Of a stretch of 64,000 nt of DNA, positions 32,601-41,902 are shown piece after piece. Every line of letters begins with the position of its first letter. The first letter of the stretch is position 1. The DNA comes from Lunularia cruciata (Eukaryota > Streptophyta > Marchantiopsida > Lunulariales > Lunulariaceae), in NCBI GenBank assembly GCA_948567375.1, contig OX419758.1:6081001-6145000 (forward strand). Direction: 5' to 3'. A program made the translations under genes and the position numbers. The notes beneath the pieces were generated by a model. It had not been told where the DNA came from, ran no database searches, and was given only the letters and a program-made list of their open reading frames with translations.

Positions 32601-33277
32601 CTCCCTCTCACGTTCCTCATACTTCTACATTCTTGACCACTATATCCCAATCTCTCCAACAAGCCAAATCTTACCTCCTTGTTGCTCAAAATTGCCAAAA
32701 ACATTATGTAGACCATCATCGTCGTGATCTCACCTTTGAAGTTGGTGATAAAGTCATGCTATCCTCTAGTAACCTCCCTCTCCCACTTGATACCCAAGTT
32801 CGTAAACTTGCTCCTAATTGGATAGGACCCTTTGATATCACCCACATTATCTCTCCTGTTGCTTATCGTCTTGCCTTACCTTGTCACATGCGTATCCATC
32901 CTGTCTTTCACATTTCCAAGTTGAAACCCTTTGTTCCTAACCCTTCTTCCTTTTCCTCTCGAGTCCAACCTCCCCCTCTTCCTATCCCTATCAATGATCA
33001 TGAGGAGTACGAAGTTGATCGTATCCTTGCACGTCGCCATATTCAACGAGGCCGTCGCCAACACACGGAGTACAAGGTCCTTTGGAAAGGGTATCCCCTT
33101 CATGATGCCACATGGGAACCTCTTTCTCACCTCCAGAATGCACAGATGGCCATCCAGGAATTCGAAGCTTCACTGGCGACGAGGACGTCACCAACTAGCG
33201 GCGGGGGAATATGTAACAATATGGAGTTTAGTGACGAAGTTAATCGGGCTTACGAAGTAGAGAATAAGACAAAATAG
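29612..33277 (+). CDS. Element C Pol polyprotein (protease, RT, RNase H, integrase, chromodomain)
   Basis: 1221 codons without interruption; 29612 is a TTG and the frame is open from 29561, overlapping the end of gag in the -1 frame, so Pol may be made by frameshifting rather than from its own start. Protease: LVDSRSS, residues 30-36, where the usual DSG is DSR. Residues 147-206 are three 20-residue tandem repeats. RT about 270-440: KLDL at 357-360 and catalytic FLDDIL at 421-426 intact. RNase H about 560-680 with DFDAS and RTDHKP. Integrase: zinc residues H767, H774, C804, C807 and catalytic D837, D898, E941 all present. GPF 1072-1074. Chromodomain about 1133-1185 with [15 protein letters not shown]. 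The frame passes through the polypurine tract and ends 66 bases inside the 3' LTR. RT and integrase look functional; the protease probably is not. Confidence 0.93.
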   Translation: MISPNGIEGSTYASLLHLQGMISNRGCRILVDSRSSENCISMQVAKELGIPIRPMIGSSLMMADGRKGSAFRTLHPITFKIGKEYLECMRFVVAPLHYDIILGLPWLECHKVQFDWTRHQIQVQHQGRNFRLGCLAPLSKTPKNSQSQDGKFVEKVAIERIWKGDESQDGKFARKATMEQAWKRDESLEGKFVNEAAIEQALEDDKSVFAVWIKPIAQEQSEEGQVPHQAMVDRIVQEFADVFPDDLPKGLPSDRGMPFKIELLPGSTPVSRPIYRLSPKELEELRTTLTELLEKDFIRHSTSPWGAPVLFVPKKDGGLHFCIDYRGLNKQTVKNAYPLPWIDDLLDQLSGARYFSKLDLCSGYWQIPIEGEDVQKTAFCTRYGHFEWRVLPFGLTNAPAVFMDQMHRVLEGLLDRSVVVFLDDILIYSRTEVEHVNHVREVLRRLRQWKFYCKKSKCAFWQKEVTFLGHKISSEEIKMEEEKIKAITDWPTPKDAIEVRAFNGLASFYRRFIHYYAHVAAPLTDLLGKNLSFQWTTKHEEAFQKLKHMVSSRPILQPYDPQLPCVVDFDASNFAIGAVLQQEFPDGLHPIAFVSRRLNTAERNYSARDREQLAMVYATNVWRHYLLGKQVIMRTDHKPLLQTLHLEHMKSRHHRWEEQLQLFDIKLEYKPGRFHVIPDALSRRPDLKDLPFITAAITTVSIDPKVHNEFQSALQQDPFFQMVHGRLTACDKEYNTFSFKEGLLFHADHIYVPAKGDLRLVRLQEAHDLPIAGHMGVDKTLDTLQRQWWWPNMTRDVRDFVRSCESCQRNKASNQKPSGLLQPLAIPSARWEHVSLDLITSLPKTKQGHTAIVVFVDKLSKQIHLAPTCDTVDAPTLAQIYFDNIFKHHGMPRVLISDRDPRFTGKFWQALFQILGTKLALSTAYHPQTDGQTERANRTLEDMLRAFVNVHHTNWDECLAAIEFAYNNSKQASTGFSPFFLNFGQDPLVPDSLLASPPSHVPHTSTFLTTISQSLQQAKSYLLVAQNCQKHYVDHHRRDLTFEVGDKVMLSSSNLPLPLDTQVRKLAPNWIGPFDITHIISPVAYRLALPCHMRIHPVFHISKLKPFVPNPSSFSSRVQPPPLPIPINDHEEYEVDRILARRHIQRGRRQHTEYKVLWKGYPLHDATWEPLSHLQNAQMAIQEFEASLATRTSPTSGGGICNNMEFSDEVNRAYEVENKTK

Positions 33278-33634
33278 CCTAGAATATTCTAGAAGCATCT
33301 AAGAAGCTTCTTAGGAAGCTTCCCAACTAGTTAACTTGCGCCCTAAGCAGGTAGCTTCTAGAAGGAAGCTTCTAGAAGCTTCTAACTAGCTTAGCTTGCA
33401 CGCCAAGTAGGTGGCTTCTAGAAGGAAGCTTCTTGAGAAGCTTCCTAGTTAACTTGGCTTGCACTCCAAGAAAGCGGCTCAAGGAAGCTTCTTGAGAAGC
33501 TTCAAGGGTCTTGTATGCTACCTATAAATACCAAGGCCGAAGCTCATGCTAGGCATTCGGAGTTTTCCCTCATTCAAGTGTCCCAATGTGAGTTTCCATT
33601 CTCCTATTTCTCTCCTCGGTTTCGGTCTTTAACA
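33212..33634 (+). repeat. 3' LTR of element C
   Basis: 423 bp, identical to 27993-28415 except one base near its end by my reading. It carries the same TATA box (near 33523) and heat-shock-element-like arrays, so it could drive transcription of the downstream element B DNA. Confidence 0.95.
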
Positions 33635-33640
33635 GTTGTA

Positions 33641-33990
33641 GTGCTCCATCCATGGCATACCTAAGATCACATCATAATGAGCTAGTTATATCACTCGCCA
33701 CTTTATTGCTTCTCAATCCTCCTACAAAGAGTATTACCTTTCTAAGTAACGACTCAATCCTCTATGTATGACCATTAGGTAACTCTACTTTTTCCTTCTC
33801 ATCTTTCTCTAGTTTCATCTCCAACCTTGTTGCAATAGAGTGAGACAAGAAATTCTCTATTACCCCAGGGTCTATCACACTCTCATTGGATTGCTTTCTA
33901 GCACTCCATTGACAACAATTAATTGTGCATTTATCTCCCTCCTTTGCACACTTATCTTCTTCCTCCCTCCCGCTTTTACTCTTCTTCACC
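33641..33990 (-). pseudogene. Element B protease region, split by element C
   Basis: The minus strand reads VIDPGVIENFLSHSIATRL (about 33820-33880), where the usual D-S-G is D-P-G, and later YDVILGMPWMEH, which ends at the target site of element C. The rest of this motif continues at 27950-27987 on the other side of C. There is at least one frame change between the two motifs. Confidence 0.8.
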
Positions 33991-34399
33991 GAGCCAATAA
34001 GGCCATGAGGTACATTTATTAGTGATCTTCATTTTCAGATGCAGTTTCCATATCTTCCTCTTCAATTTATCTCTCCATGTGGTTCAAAGGTCACTTCTAT
34101 GTAGGCCAAGGGCCTCTACGAGGACAAGCACAACAATTGATGGCTATGTGCCCAATTCTACTACAGTTGTAACATCATTGTTGTTTTGCTCGAGCCCCTT
34201 TTCTTGTGAGACTCCTTCTCTCCTTTCTTCAACCCATCCCCATTCTCCTTGGAGAGGTCTTGCTCCTCTGTCTCAAAATTGAATGTTGCCCAATTCCATA
34301 GGTACTAGTCCACCAAAATGGTTTGTCTTGGCCTGACAGTTTTGCATTGGTGTTGTCGATTCACCTCCTCCAAGTGCCCTTGCTATTCTTTGGGCGCAA

Positions 34400-35130
34400 G
34401 CAATGGCTTCAAAAATAGTACAAGGATTTTGCACCATTACCTCTTGGCGAATCTACTCTTTTAATCCTCTCTTGAAATTGTCAAGAGCTTTGGTTGGACT
34501 CATATTGGTTATCATAACTTGTAGATCCAAAAATGCCTCCAAGTACTCTTGTATGCTATTCTTCTACTTCAACCCCTAGAGTCAAGTTTGGGCCATTTGC
34601 ATAGAATCCACATATTGGAAATTCTTGAGCAACCCTTCTTGCATGGCTGTCCAAGTGACCTCTCTTCCTTCTAACAACAATGATTTTTCCCAAGTGTCAT
34701 ACCATGTGAGGGCCTTATCGGTCAAGTACTCATATGCAAATACTCTTGTAGAATGATTAGTGATCTCCATTGTGAACAATCAAAGGTATTGATTCATTCT
34801 TGAGATCCAATTTTTCCTTACTCCCATAGAGTGATGTCCCTTGTATGTCTCAATGTTGCATGTCTTCTTCATTTGTAGTAACAATGTGGCTTGGGTGTTG
34901 ATTGGAATCGGTATCATCGGCATCTCTAGGTACTTTGATTGCTTGTGTTGGTTGTTGAGATGGCTCCTCTTCTTGCATTACTTGATCCTTCTTGATAGCA
35001 TGTACTTGATTTTACAATTCATCCATGGTCATCTTGATTTCTTGAAACTCATTCAACATCCTTGCATTCCTTGCATCAACTCATGCAATTACGGATCCAT
35101 AATTCCTACACACAATTAATGTTCACTTGC
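34400..35130 (-). pseudogene. Element B gag remnant
   Basis: Minus-strand pieces resemble a chromoviral capsid: EYLTDKALTWYDTWEK and EVTWTAMQEGLLKNFQ at about 34582-34779, preceded by text rich in stops. A CCHC box should lie near 34100-34200, where a degraded Cys-rich stretch can be seen. No continuous frame survives. Confidence 0.7.
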
Positions 35131-35351
35131 TAATTCCTACTTCAATAGAAGGTTAGAAATGATCACTCTGGAGGATGTATGAACTATGGGAATTACCATT
35201 GGGACCTCTGAGGCCATCACTTGTTGATTAATATTCCTCACCAAAATTGTGGACTACAAAATCCCTAAACATCACTTTTGGTCTAACTACACAACGGATT
35301 TCTACTTGCGTGTTGAAAGGGTGAGGATTTGGTACATCCAGATCCATAACA

Positions 35352-35573
35352 TCATAATAGAATATAGATTTTCAAATCACACTCTTTGTCGTATACCACC
35401 ACAGGTAAAATCATAGGGTTTGGTGAGTTCATCACTATGTCCATAAATTCTCCTCCAGAATGATAAACTAGCGATACTCTCATTTGCTCATGCTAGATGT
35501 ACATAATCTTGATGTGGAATGGATTCAAGAATAGGAAGCTAGGTGTAGGACATTGTCTTCCTGGTGCATCCAT
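35352..35573 (-). pseudogene. Element B leader ORF, relative of 28438-28653
   Basis: The frame begins MDAPGRQCP (ATG at 35571-35573) and ends TGA at 35352-35354 after 73 codons, with one internal TAG. It shares FHIKI, GGEFMDIVMNSP, MILPVVVY and a final IYILL with the element C leader ORF. It lies between primer-binding site and gag, as in C. The single stop is a TAG, as expected from decay. Confidence 0.6.
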
Positions 35574-35713
35574 CCCATCCACTCTCTAAAGCCCTTCCCA
35601 AGTCTAACAATTGCACTATGTTCTCCATCTCAAATTACTCAATTTCAATAGCTCATGTTCTTGCAAGAGGGGTGATCCACTCTCTTGGATTAAAACATTT
35701 GCTCTGATACCAT

Positions 35714-36684
35714 TGTAATACTCTAAGGATAAGAGAACTCTTCAAGAGAGAAAACATAGATTTCACATTTAATCCTCCAATGCCCCAAAGGAGCACCTTC
35801 TCTTTATTATATAGTAAAGAGGATCCACTCAAAGAAAGCTTCACCCTTGGATCAGATATATGGATTGGTGACCTATTAGCAAGCTCCATCTTTGGATTAG
35901 TTATTTGGATGGGTGACATGTCAGTCCTTGTCCTATCTAGTTGGTCAAATGGGTTTGACCAAAGGGAATCTTTAGGGAATGGGATAAGCACCATAATAAT
36001 GCACCAACCGATAAGCAATGGGATAAGCATAATGGGATAAGCATAAGCATAAGCATAATGGGATAAGCACCATAGTAATGCACCAACCGTGATAGTATGT
36101 TGATTTAAGTGTCAAGAAGAATATTTTTGTTTGTATTCTAGAACATTTATCCCATAGAATTGTGTTCCTTATCTTTAAATGTAATATAATTTTGCAAATG
36201 TAAGTTATTGTAATACCCAATTGCTAGGAAGCTCAAAATTGCATGGGTGCCATTGGAAAGCTCTTGATGAGACAAATCATGGGGGGAGAAGGCAAACTTT
36301 ATTTTCTTGCAAGGGGGAATCTTTCCATTTTTGAGGCCTAATTCATCCATTTAGGCCTCCAAGAATGGCTTTAAAGTTTTTAGGCAATTTTTGGCTTCTA
36401 CACTATTAGTAAAAGTTTTCTTTTGGTGATACCTCTATTTGATCTATGTTCTCCATCATGTGTAACATCCTTTTAGATGTCACCCCAAGTTTCACCTCTA
36501 GATCATATGCCTAGCTATTGATTCTAAAGTTTCCAAGCATGTTTTGGTTTCTGGCCTATTAATAGAAGTACTCTTTTGATGATACCTCTAGCTTATATAC
36601 TACGTCCATCATGTATAACATCCTTCTAGATGTTACCAAACCAAATTTCATCTCTAGATCATCTATCTAGCTATTGGTATTACA
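35714..36684 (-). repeat. 5' LTR of element B, with 247-bp filler
   Basis: It is 971 bp long against 731 bp for the other LTR. The difference is a foreign block at about 35976-36222. Left and right of it the LTR aligns normally (GGGAATCTTTAG before, CTAGGAAGCTC after). Confidence 0.88.
35976..36222. repeat. Filler DNA copied from the flank of element A
   Basis: 36062-36222 is nearly the same as 37446-37606, just outside the right end of element A (GATAAGCACCATAGTAATGC to TTGTAATACC). The preceding 35976-36061 is built of iterated GGGATAAGCA and ATAAGC units and a second partial copy of CACCATAATAATGCACCAACC. It replaces about 11 bases of LTR. Confidence 0.8.
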
Positions 36685-36968
36685 ACATGCTTCTTACAGA
36701 GATGGGATTGACACATGACATTGTGAATCTTTGTTAGGATAGCCAAAGTGCTTTACATCTAGCTATAAGTCAGGTGATGTACAATAGAGTAAAGCACATC
36801 AACATCAAGTATCATTTTCTCAGACAGGCTGTGTTTGAAAAAATGATTGAGGTAGTCAAAATTGACGGTAAAATCAATCTTGTTGATGCTTTTACCAAAG
36901 TGATTTCTTTGGAGAGTTGTTTTGAGACATCGTCCCAAATTGTAGGTGTTGCATATGGGCACAAGTAG
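36685..36968 (+). pseudogene. Copia A RNase H, downstream part
   Basis: The frame resumes after element B with MLLTEMGLTHD, one TAG, DSQSALHLAISQV and an intact tail including VKHINIKYHFLRQAVFEKM and DAFTKVISLESCF. It ends TAG at 36966-36968. These are the standard copia RNase H C-terminal motifs. Confidence 0.87.
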
Positions 36969-37153
36969 AGTAGACTAGCAATTATGTTATCTCTATATAT
37001 GGTTTTACTTTATTATGTTTAAGCTACGGCTTAGTTCTAGTTAACTCTAGTTTTTAGAGGGACCTATGTTAGGTTTCCTTCTACGACTTCCCTTAGAGTA
37101 ATCATGTAGGTTATATAGGTTAAGGATCCCAAGATATGAGTCAAGGAGGAGAT

Positions 37154-37388
37154 TGTTAGGAGTTAACTCAAGTCTTGAGTAACTCTAGTTATTATGATAT
37201 GGTTAGTTAGACTAGGGCTGGACTGCTATATATGAGAGCTTGTAGAAGCTCTTTGTGCACATTAGTCTCATTATCAATAAAGCTATTGGTGTGTTCCAGT
37301 GGACGTAGCTTCAATGAGGTGAACCACGTATTTTCTTGTGTCGACTATGGTGCATGCATTTCCTATGTGTTACTGAATTGGACCCACA
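37154..37388 (+). repeat. 3' LTR of copia element A
   Basis: It starts TGTTAGGAG after the purine tract AAGGAGGAGA and ends GGACCCACA. AGATT follows at 37389-37393, matching the left flank. Confidence 0.92.
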
Positions 37389-37393
37389 AGATT

Positions 37394-38275
37394 CAATTTA
37401 GATATATTTTTGAGAGCTTGTATCTTCCCACTTACACATCTATGTGATAAGCACCATAGTAATGCACCAACCGTGATAGTATGTTGATTTAAGTGTCAAT
37501 AAGAATATTTTTGTTTGAATTCTAGAAAATTTATCCCATAGAATTGTGTTCCTTATCTTTAAATGTAATATAATTTTGGAAATGTAAGTTATTGTAATAC
37601 CAAATTATTTAAACTTGATAATAATTGGGAAAAAGATTATTCCTTTTAAATTTTCACATTTCTGAGTTTAGAATGTTAAAACTAGAATCCATCTTGCGAT
37701 CAAGTATATAATTACTGTAATATTTGGAATTTTTTTATATAAATTTGGAAGTTTTATTTACCTTCAATTTAATTGTATCTTGTATTCTGCAATGTGATGT
37801 TAGGAGAACTCAAACTTATAATTTTCTATTCTCGTTTGCTTAAAGGTTTTAATTAATGTGATATAAATATTTTATGATCAAAATATAATAGAAATTTTTT
37901 AGTTTTATTATATTTTAATGAATATAAATAGAATCATATGTAAAATTTATCACACAAAATTTTATAATTATGAAATTTTATTATATAATATAATAATTTT
38001 ATTATATATTTTTATTTAATGATGATAATTTAATATGATTTAGACATCTTAATCTTAATTAATTATAATTTTCCATATTTAAATACTAAAATATATTCCG
38101 AACATATATAATTTTAAATAAATAGAATATCTTTTATAAATAGAAATCCCTAATAAAATAAAATAAAAACAGTTTTTATAAGTTCTATAGCATTTGATGG
38201 CTACTTTATCGTAAAGACCTAGGGCACAAGCACTACCTGGATATCTAATTTTGGATACTATTGGGGCCTAGGCCC
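37394..38275. other. A+T-rich flank of element A, no gene seen
   Basis: 37446-37606 is the source-like copy of the filler in element B. The remainder to about 38200 is very A+T-rich with no open frame of interest. Confidence 0.5.
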
Positions 38276-38520
38276 AGGCCCATTCTACGTCTTTTGTCTC
38301 TCTGGTGCGGTTTATCTTTTGTCTCTCCCTTGTATGTATGGCTTGATGTCTCTTGTGCGGTTTATCTTTTGTCTCTCCCTTGTTTGGCTTGATGGAGGCT
38401 TCCCATCCTTTTTGTGTTCTATGAGGTAGGCTTTCCTCTATTTTGGCCCTATTGTAGCTATTGTAGGGCTTGATGGAGGCTTCCCCTATTCTATGAGGTC
38501 AGCTTTCCTCTATTCTGGGA
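38276..38520 (+). repeat. Rearranged LINE-tail cluster
   Basis: TTATCTTTTGTCTCTCCCTTG occurs twice, with GTGCGGTT before it each time. GCTTGATGGAGGCTTCCC also occurs twice, followed by TCTATGAGGT-GCTTTCCTCTATT. These are local duplications of the LINE 3' end. Confidence 0.75.
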
Positions 38521-39020
38521 ACGCCATATTGTCTTTTCTCAATGAACGGTTTTCCACTCTAGATTGTTGTCGCTCTGGATAGCTATTACATTAGCAAGGC
38601 ACGTAAATCTTGGCGGCTTACTACATGTCTCCGGGGGCAATGATATTAGTCCGGGAAACATTCTGATTTACGATACATTTTGATTTGGCCATGTGGGTAG
38701 AAATCACTGGAAGAAACTTGAGGTTGCTTCCTTTCGGTTTATCCGTAATGGAATAGAATTACAGGAAAGCTCATGGCATTCAAGGTTTTCTTTGGTGTTT
38801 ACAGGCTAGAATCCCGGAAGATTGTACACGTAGTCCTGATGCGTGTATCAACAAAGCAATAAATTTCTACAGTTTTTTATGTATTGCAGACAACTGTGCC
38901 TATTGACTAGACACTGATAGGATTTTCGTGCGGCAATCTTACGGCTATGTGGAATATGCACAAAGCAAAGCCGCGAAATGATCAAAGAGACGTGGAATTC
39001 GACATCAATTAAAGGATAAC
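38521..39020. other. Downstream flank of the ATP-grasp gene, no gene seen
   Basis: No coding frame or repeat of this window was recognised. Confidence 0.4.
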
Positions 39021-39026
39021 TTTATT
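39021..39026 (-). terminator. Polyadenylation signal of the ATP-grasp gene
   Basis: On the minus strand AATAAA lies 80 bases after the stop codon of the gene at 39106-40515. Position and sequence fit; no transcript data. Confidence 0.5.
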
Positions 39027-39105
39027 CAATCTTGTTGCTTGAGAGTTGTGAAATCTCTCTGCCCGAACTTCACCGTAACCCGAGGCGGCCCTTGACTACA
39101 ATTTG

Positions 39106-40515
39106 CTATAATTCAGGATGAAGGGTAGCTAATCTTGACTTCACTTCTTTGCGAAGGTCATTGAGGTCTTCAGCAGAACTACTGACAGTTATGACGTCTA
39201 CTGAATTCATGGTCAGCATGTCGGGGTTCGACAACATTACGCCTCTCCATTTTTGTTCACTTCCTTCCTTCTTCAAGTACAAATCCGACAAAATGTTGTA
39301 GTAAGTATCGTATCCGAACATCCTTGTGTCTTTACCAAAGCGATTCTCCTCACTCGCACACCAGTAATGATTCGTGTAACCGGGCCCAAGGAGGTAAAGT
39401 AGAAATTGGTGGACATACGTACCTCCCGTTCTCCTGACATTCGACTCTAGAGCATACACATTTCCATCTTTTGAAATCAGACAGTCCATGTCTAGATATC
39501 CCCTGTAGCCCTGAGCGGCAACGATTTCGCTGAATAGCTTCCCTGCTTTTAACGTCTCGGCAATTAAGGGATTTCTTTCCACTTCGGGAGACATTAAGAT
39601 CCCTTTGAAAGTTTTACCATCCTCTTCCATTAGCATTGTGCAAGGGGGGAGAGCAGATACTTGTCCATCCAAGGCCCGAAATTCAACACTGATGACTCCT
39701 TGCAGGTTGTTCTTGTCAATGTCCACCATCTCTTCTACTACACAGCAAGCGTTCCAAGAGAAAATGCTACCCCAATCTTTGCACAATTCGTCATCCATCA
39801 TTTCCAGTAATTGTTGGTTAAACTTCTCCTTGCAGGGACTGAGCTTTTCATGAGCAACGAAGAGAATACCCTGGCCGCTGAACCCAATGTCTTGCTTGAC
39901 AACACAAGACCGGTTTCTATCTCTGAAGTGAAAACAAGCATCACAGATATCTTGTTTACCGGATACTATGAAGCCCTCCGGCATTTTGACGGTAGTTCCC
40001 ATGAGAAGGGTACTGAACGTAGCTCTGAATCCGGACTTCCGATCGTAGTACTGCGGAATGAATTGTCTTCCCTCATCCATAGTCTCAGGAGTGTTGAATG
40101 TAAATCCTAGTTTTCTCACGTAGTTCAGGAACTTGAAGTAGGGTGTACTTCTAAATCGTGGGATTATGTTTATCCCCGGGCTATTACTTAGCACGCGTTT
40201 CAGAATATAATTCAACTGGTCCTGCTCCATTAGGTCCTCGCAGATGCCGATGTCAGTTGAAGGGTTGGTCGGATGGATGTTCAGTACCCGCTTCCACCCA
40301 GCAAGCTTCTTCACGGTCTCCACATGATGCGGGTTCAACGGCGTCGAACTGAAAATAATCTTGTTGTCAGCCTGAAAGAGCAAGGTCCGAGAGACAACGG
40401 CGACTTCCCATTCCCCTTCTTGCTCTGGATCATCATGAAAGTTGACAATAATAATGTCGGTATAAGCCTCATTGTCCACCTTCTCTAAGTCCTTGCATTG
40501 AGATCTCGGTCCCAT
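39106..40515 (-). CDS. Intronless ATP-grasp ligase-like protein, paralogue 2
   Basis: A complete 469-residue frame from ATG (40513-40515) to TAG (39106-39108) with no intron. Residues 18-90 (IIIVNFHDDP, AVVSRTLLF, LAGWKRVLNI) look like the pre-ATP-grasp domain of peptide-ligase-type enzymes. The ATP-grasp core has K207 in VVKQD, glycine loop 211-217 (GFSGQGI), E261-E262, a catalytic segment with D342, D344, E357 and N359, and RRTGGTY 361-367. By family, ATP activates a carboxylate, which is then joined to an amine; related bacterial enzymes build peptides or modify natural products. The substrate is unknown. No signal peptide or membrane helix is seen, so cytosol is likely. No metabolic partner gene is nearby. 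The intronless frame and bacterial-type architecture could mean horizontal acquisition or a retrocopy. Confidence 0.9.
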   Translation of the reverse strand: MGPRSQCKDLEKVDNEAYTDIIIVNFHDDPEQEGEWEVAVVSRTLLFQADNKIIFSSTPLNPHHVETVKKLAGWKRVLNIHPTNPSTDIGICEDLMEQDQLNYILKRVLSNSPGINIIPRFRSTPYFKFLNYVRKLGFTFNTPETMDEGRQFIPQYYDRKSGFRATFSTLLMGTTVKMPEGFIVSGKQDICDACFHFRDRNRSCVVKQDIGFSGQGILFVAHEKLSPCKEKFNQQLLEMMDDELCKDWGSIFSWNACCVVEEMVDIDKNNLQGVISVEFRALDGQVSALPPCTMLMEEDGKTFKGILMSPEVERNPLIAETLKAGKLFSEIVAAQGYRGYLDMDCLISKDGNVYALESNVRRTGGTYVHQFLLYLLGPGYTNHYWCASEENRFGKDTRMFGYDTYYNILSDLYLKKEGSEQKWRGVMLSNPDMLTMNSVDVITVSSSAEDLNDLRKEVKSRLATLHPEL

Positions 40516-40853
40516 TGTTCCCTGCTCGAAGTCCCACTTAAATCTGCGACAGAAAAAAGCTTCTCAATCAGCGAGTCCATTCAGCAGGTTAATTTGCGAC
40601 ATAATGCAACTTCTGTAATATCCCCTATTACGAGAAGCACACTTATGACGGTGTTTCAAACATTTCGGACAACTACACAGACTGACATCTTCCTGATGTC
40701 AAACTTCAGATAGTTCAGTTTTGGTGCATTGGTGGAGGGCGAGAAACTCACAGACTAACCAGCCCACTCGCGGAACCCGTCCAATCTGCAATTCAACTAA
40801 GAACGGGCAAGCAGTCTCTACCGAAGTGGCAGTTTCTTACTAGAAGCTGGCTT
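40516..40853 (-). promoter_or_regulatory. Conserved upstream flank of ATP-grasp paralogue 2
   Basis: It aligns with 1305-1619, with small indels, and a further match at 40957-41007 pairs with 2263-2313. Conservation in non-coding DNA next to the ATG suggests 5' UTR and promoter, or simply recent duplication. Confidence 0.5.
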
Positions 40854-41605
40854 CGACAAAGCGGGTGCTATGTATGGCAGCTAGTTCTTCAAGGTAGAAC
40901 TGAATCACCGCGGAGACCTTGGATGCAATTCCCAGATCGTTCAACTTGTGGTGCATTGAGGGGTAAACTTCTAGGCCGGGCGTGCGACGTAGTCTTAAAT
41001 AGCAATACCTTTATCATCCGTTACCACGTAGCATGTCTGGTGGGGATCTGGAGCAACGGCGGAGTTGTCCAAATGTCTACATCGGCAACTTGTAAAGATG
41101 ATCTGATCAACTGTATATCGAACATCGACATCGACATCGACGGCGTTTTAACTTTGCAAGTCGTCGGACTCACTCTATAAGCTATTATTGATCAAGCACT
41201 GGCTTCATTGTCTGTTATCGTAAGACCCGCTCTGAAACTAAATGGAATTACATTGTCATTCTATATCGTCAATTCAATGTATGCAGCACCGTTGTAGCAT
41301 AGTAGATGCATACGTCCTCTGTCGATCCACAGACATTACTTACCACATGACTTCAATTGTTTATAGAGCAATTTCACAATATGGCCCTGTTTTAGCGGGT
41401 ATTTCACAATCTAACCCTGTTTACGCGTATTCCACCATATGGCCCCCTTTCAAACAAATTAATAATCTGCCGTGAACAAGAGTCTACCCGTGTCGTGAAT
41501 GAGAGTCGCCAGTGCTACTTTGGCCGTGCGTTCATAGAGACTATTTTGCACGTAGCATTCACACATACTGGAAAAATGCTTTTAGTGGAACGATCCGCGG
41601 TCATA
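40854..41605. other. Upstream intergenic DNA, no gene seen
   Basis: Near 41370-41450 a short motif (TTTCACAATATGGCCCTGTTT and relatives) repeats two to three times. Otherwise nothing recognised. Confidence 0.4.
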
Positions 41606-41902
41606 CCCCCATGCGATTCCATAAACTAAGTGTTTATTACTCTATAAACGCACCATAGCCAATCACACTAGATCTGTAATGGAAGAGCACGGGCATAAGT
41701 GAGCAAATATATGGGAGGATTTTTCTTTGATATGAAGAGTTTAACATGTATTTCAGGACTTAAGATGCGATCCCATAAACTTAGTGTTATTATTCTATAA
41801 AAGCAACATAGCCAAACACACTAGTAATGGGAGAGCACCGGCATATGTGGCAAATATATGCCCTTTGATATGAAGAGTTTAGCATGTATTTCAGGACTTC
41901 AC
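41606..41902. repeat. Imperfect tandem duplication of about 150 bp
   Basis: Two units share GCGATYCCATAAACT-AGTG, TATTCTATAAAAGCA-like text, GAGCAC-GGCATA, and TTTGATATGAAGAGTTTA-CATGTATTTCAGGACTT, at about 41606-41763 and 41765-41902. Confidence 0.8.

Larger units (their letters stand above)
27993..33634 (+). mobile_element. Ty3/gypsy chromovirus C, young, inserted in element B
   Basis: A 5642-bp element with 423-bp LTRs (27993-28415 and 33212-33634) that differ at one base by my reading (28412 T, 33631 A), and a perfect 5-bp target duplication. PBS is at 28417-28428, leader ORF at 28438-28653, gag at 28687-29585, pol at 29612-33277, and a purine-rich GCGGCGGGGGAATA tract abuts the 3' LTR. 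Element B's protease reading frame runs up to the target site from both sides (YDVILGMPWMEH near 33641-33676, then PIVDWRNKVA near 27956-27985), which independently proves the insertion point. C is the youngest unit of the nest. Its gag is broken and its protease has lost the DSG motif, so on its own it is probably not autonomous. Confidence 0.96.
23517..36684 (-). mobile_element. Ty3/gypsy chromovirus B, decayed, inserted in copia A
   Basis: The LTRs lie at 23517-24247 and 35714-36684 and both start TGTAATACTC and end GGTATTACA on the plus strand. On the minus strand the primer-binding site TGGTATCAGAGC is at 35701-35712, and the polypurine tract AAAAGGAAGGAGGTT is at 24248-24262, which fixes the orientation. 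Read right to left the domains are leader ORF, gag, protease, RT, RNase H, integrase, chromodomain: the chromovirus order. Element C is inserted in the protease/RT region and repeat R copy 2 between integrase and chromodomain. Flanking 5-mers ATAGG and ACATG differ at two positions, so the target duplication is only approximate. Confidence 0.93.
18854..37388 (+). mobile_element. Ty1/copia retrotransposon A, decayed, split by nested elements
   Basis: LTRs of 237 bp (18854-19090) and 235 bp (37154-37388) are bounded by AGATT at 18849-18853 and 37389-37393. The primer-binding site TGGTATCAGAGC follows the 5' LTR at 19093-19104, and a purine-rich AAGGAGGAGA precedes the 3' LTR. Domain order is gag, zinc knuckle, protease, GAG-pre-integrase, integrase, RT, RNase H, which is the copia order. 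The RNase H region is interrupted by element B (23517-36684) and resumes at 36685. After removing B, A would be about 5.4 kb, a normal copia length. Every domain carries stops or frameshifts. Confidence 0.93.

Noticed and set aside
32240-32719. 159-codon minus-strand open frame over element C integrase
   Set aside because: Shadow of the Pol frame; no independent start context or domain.
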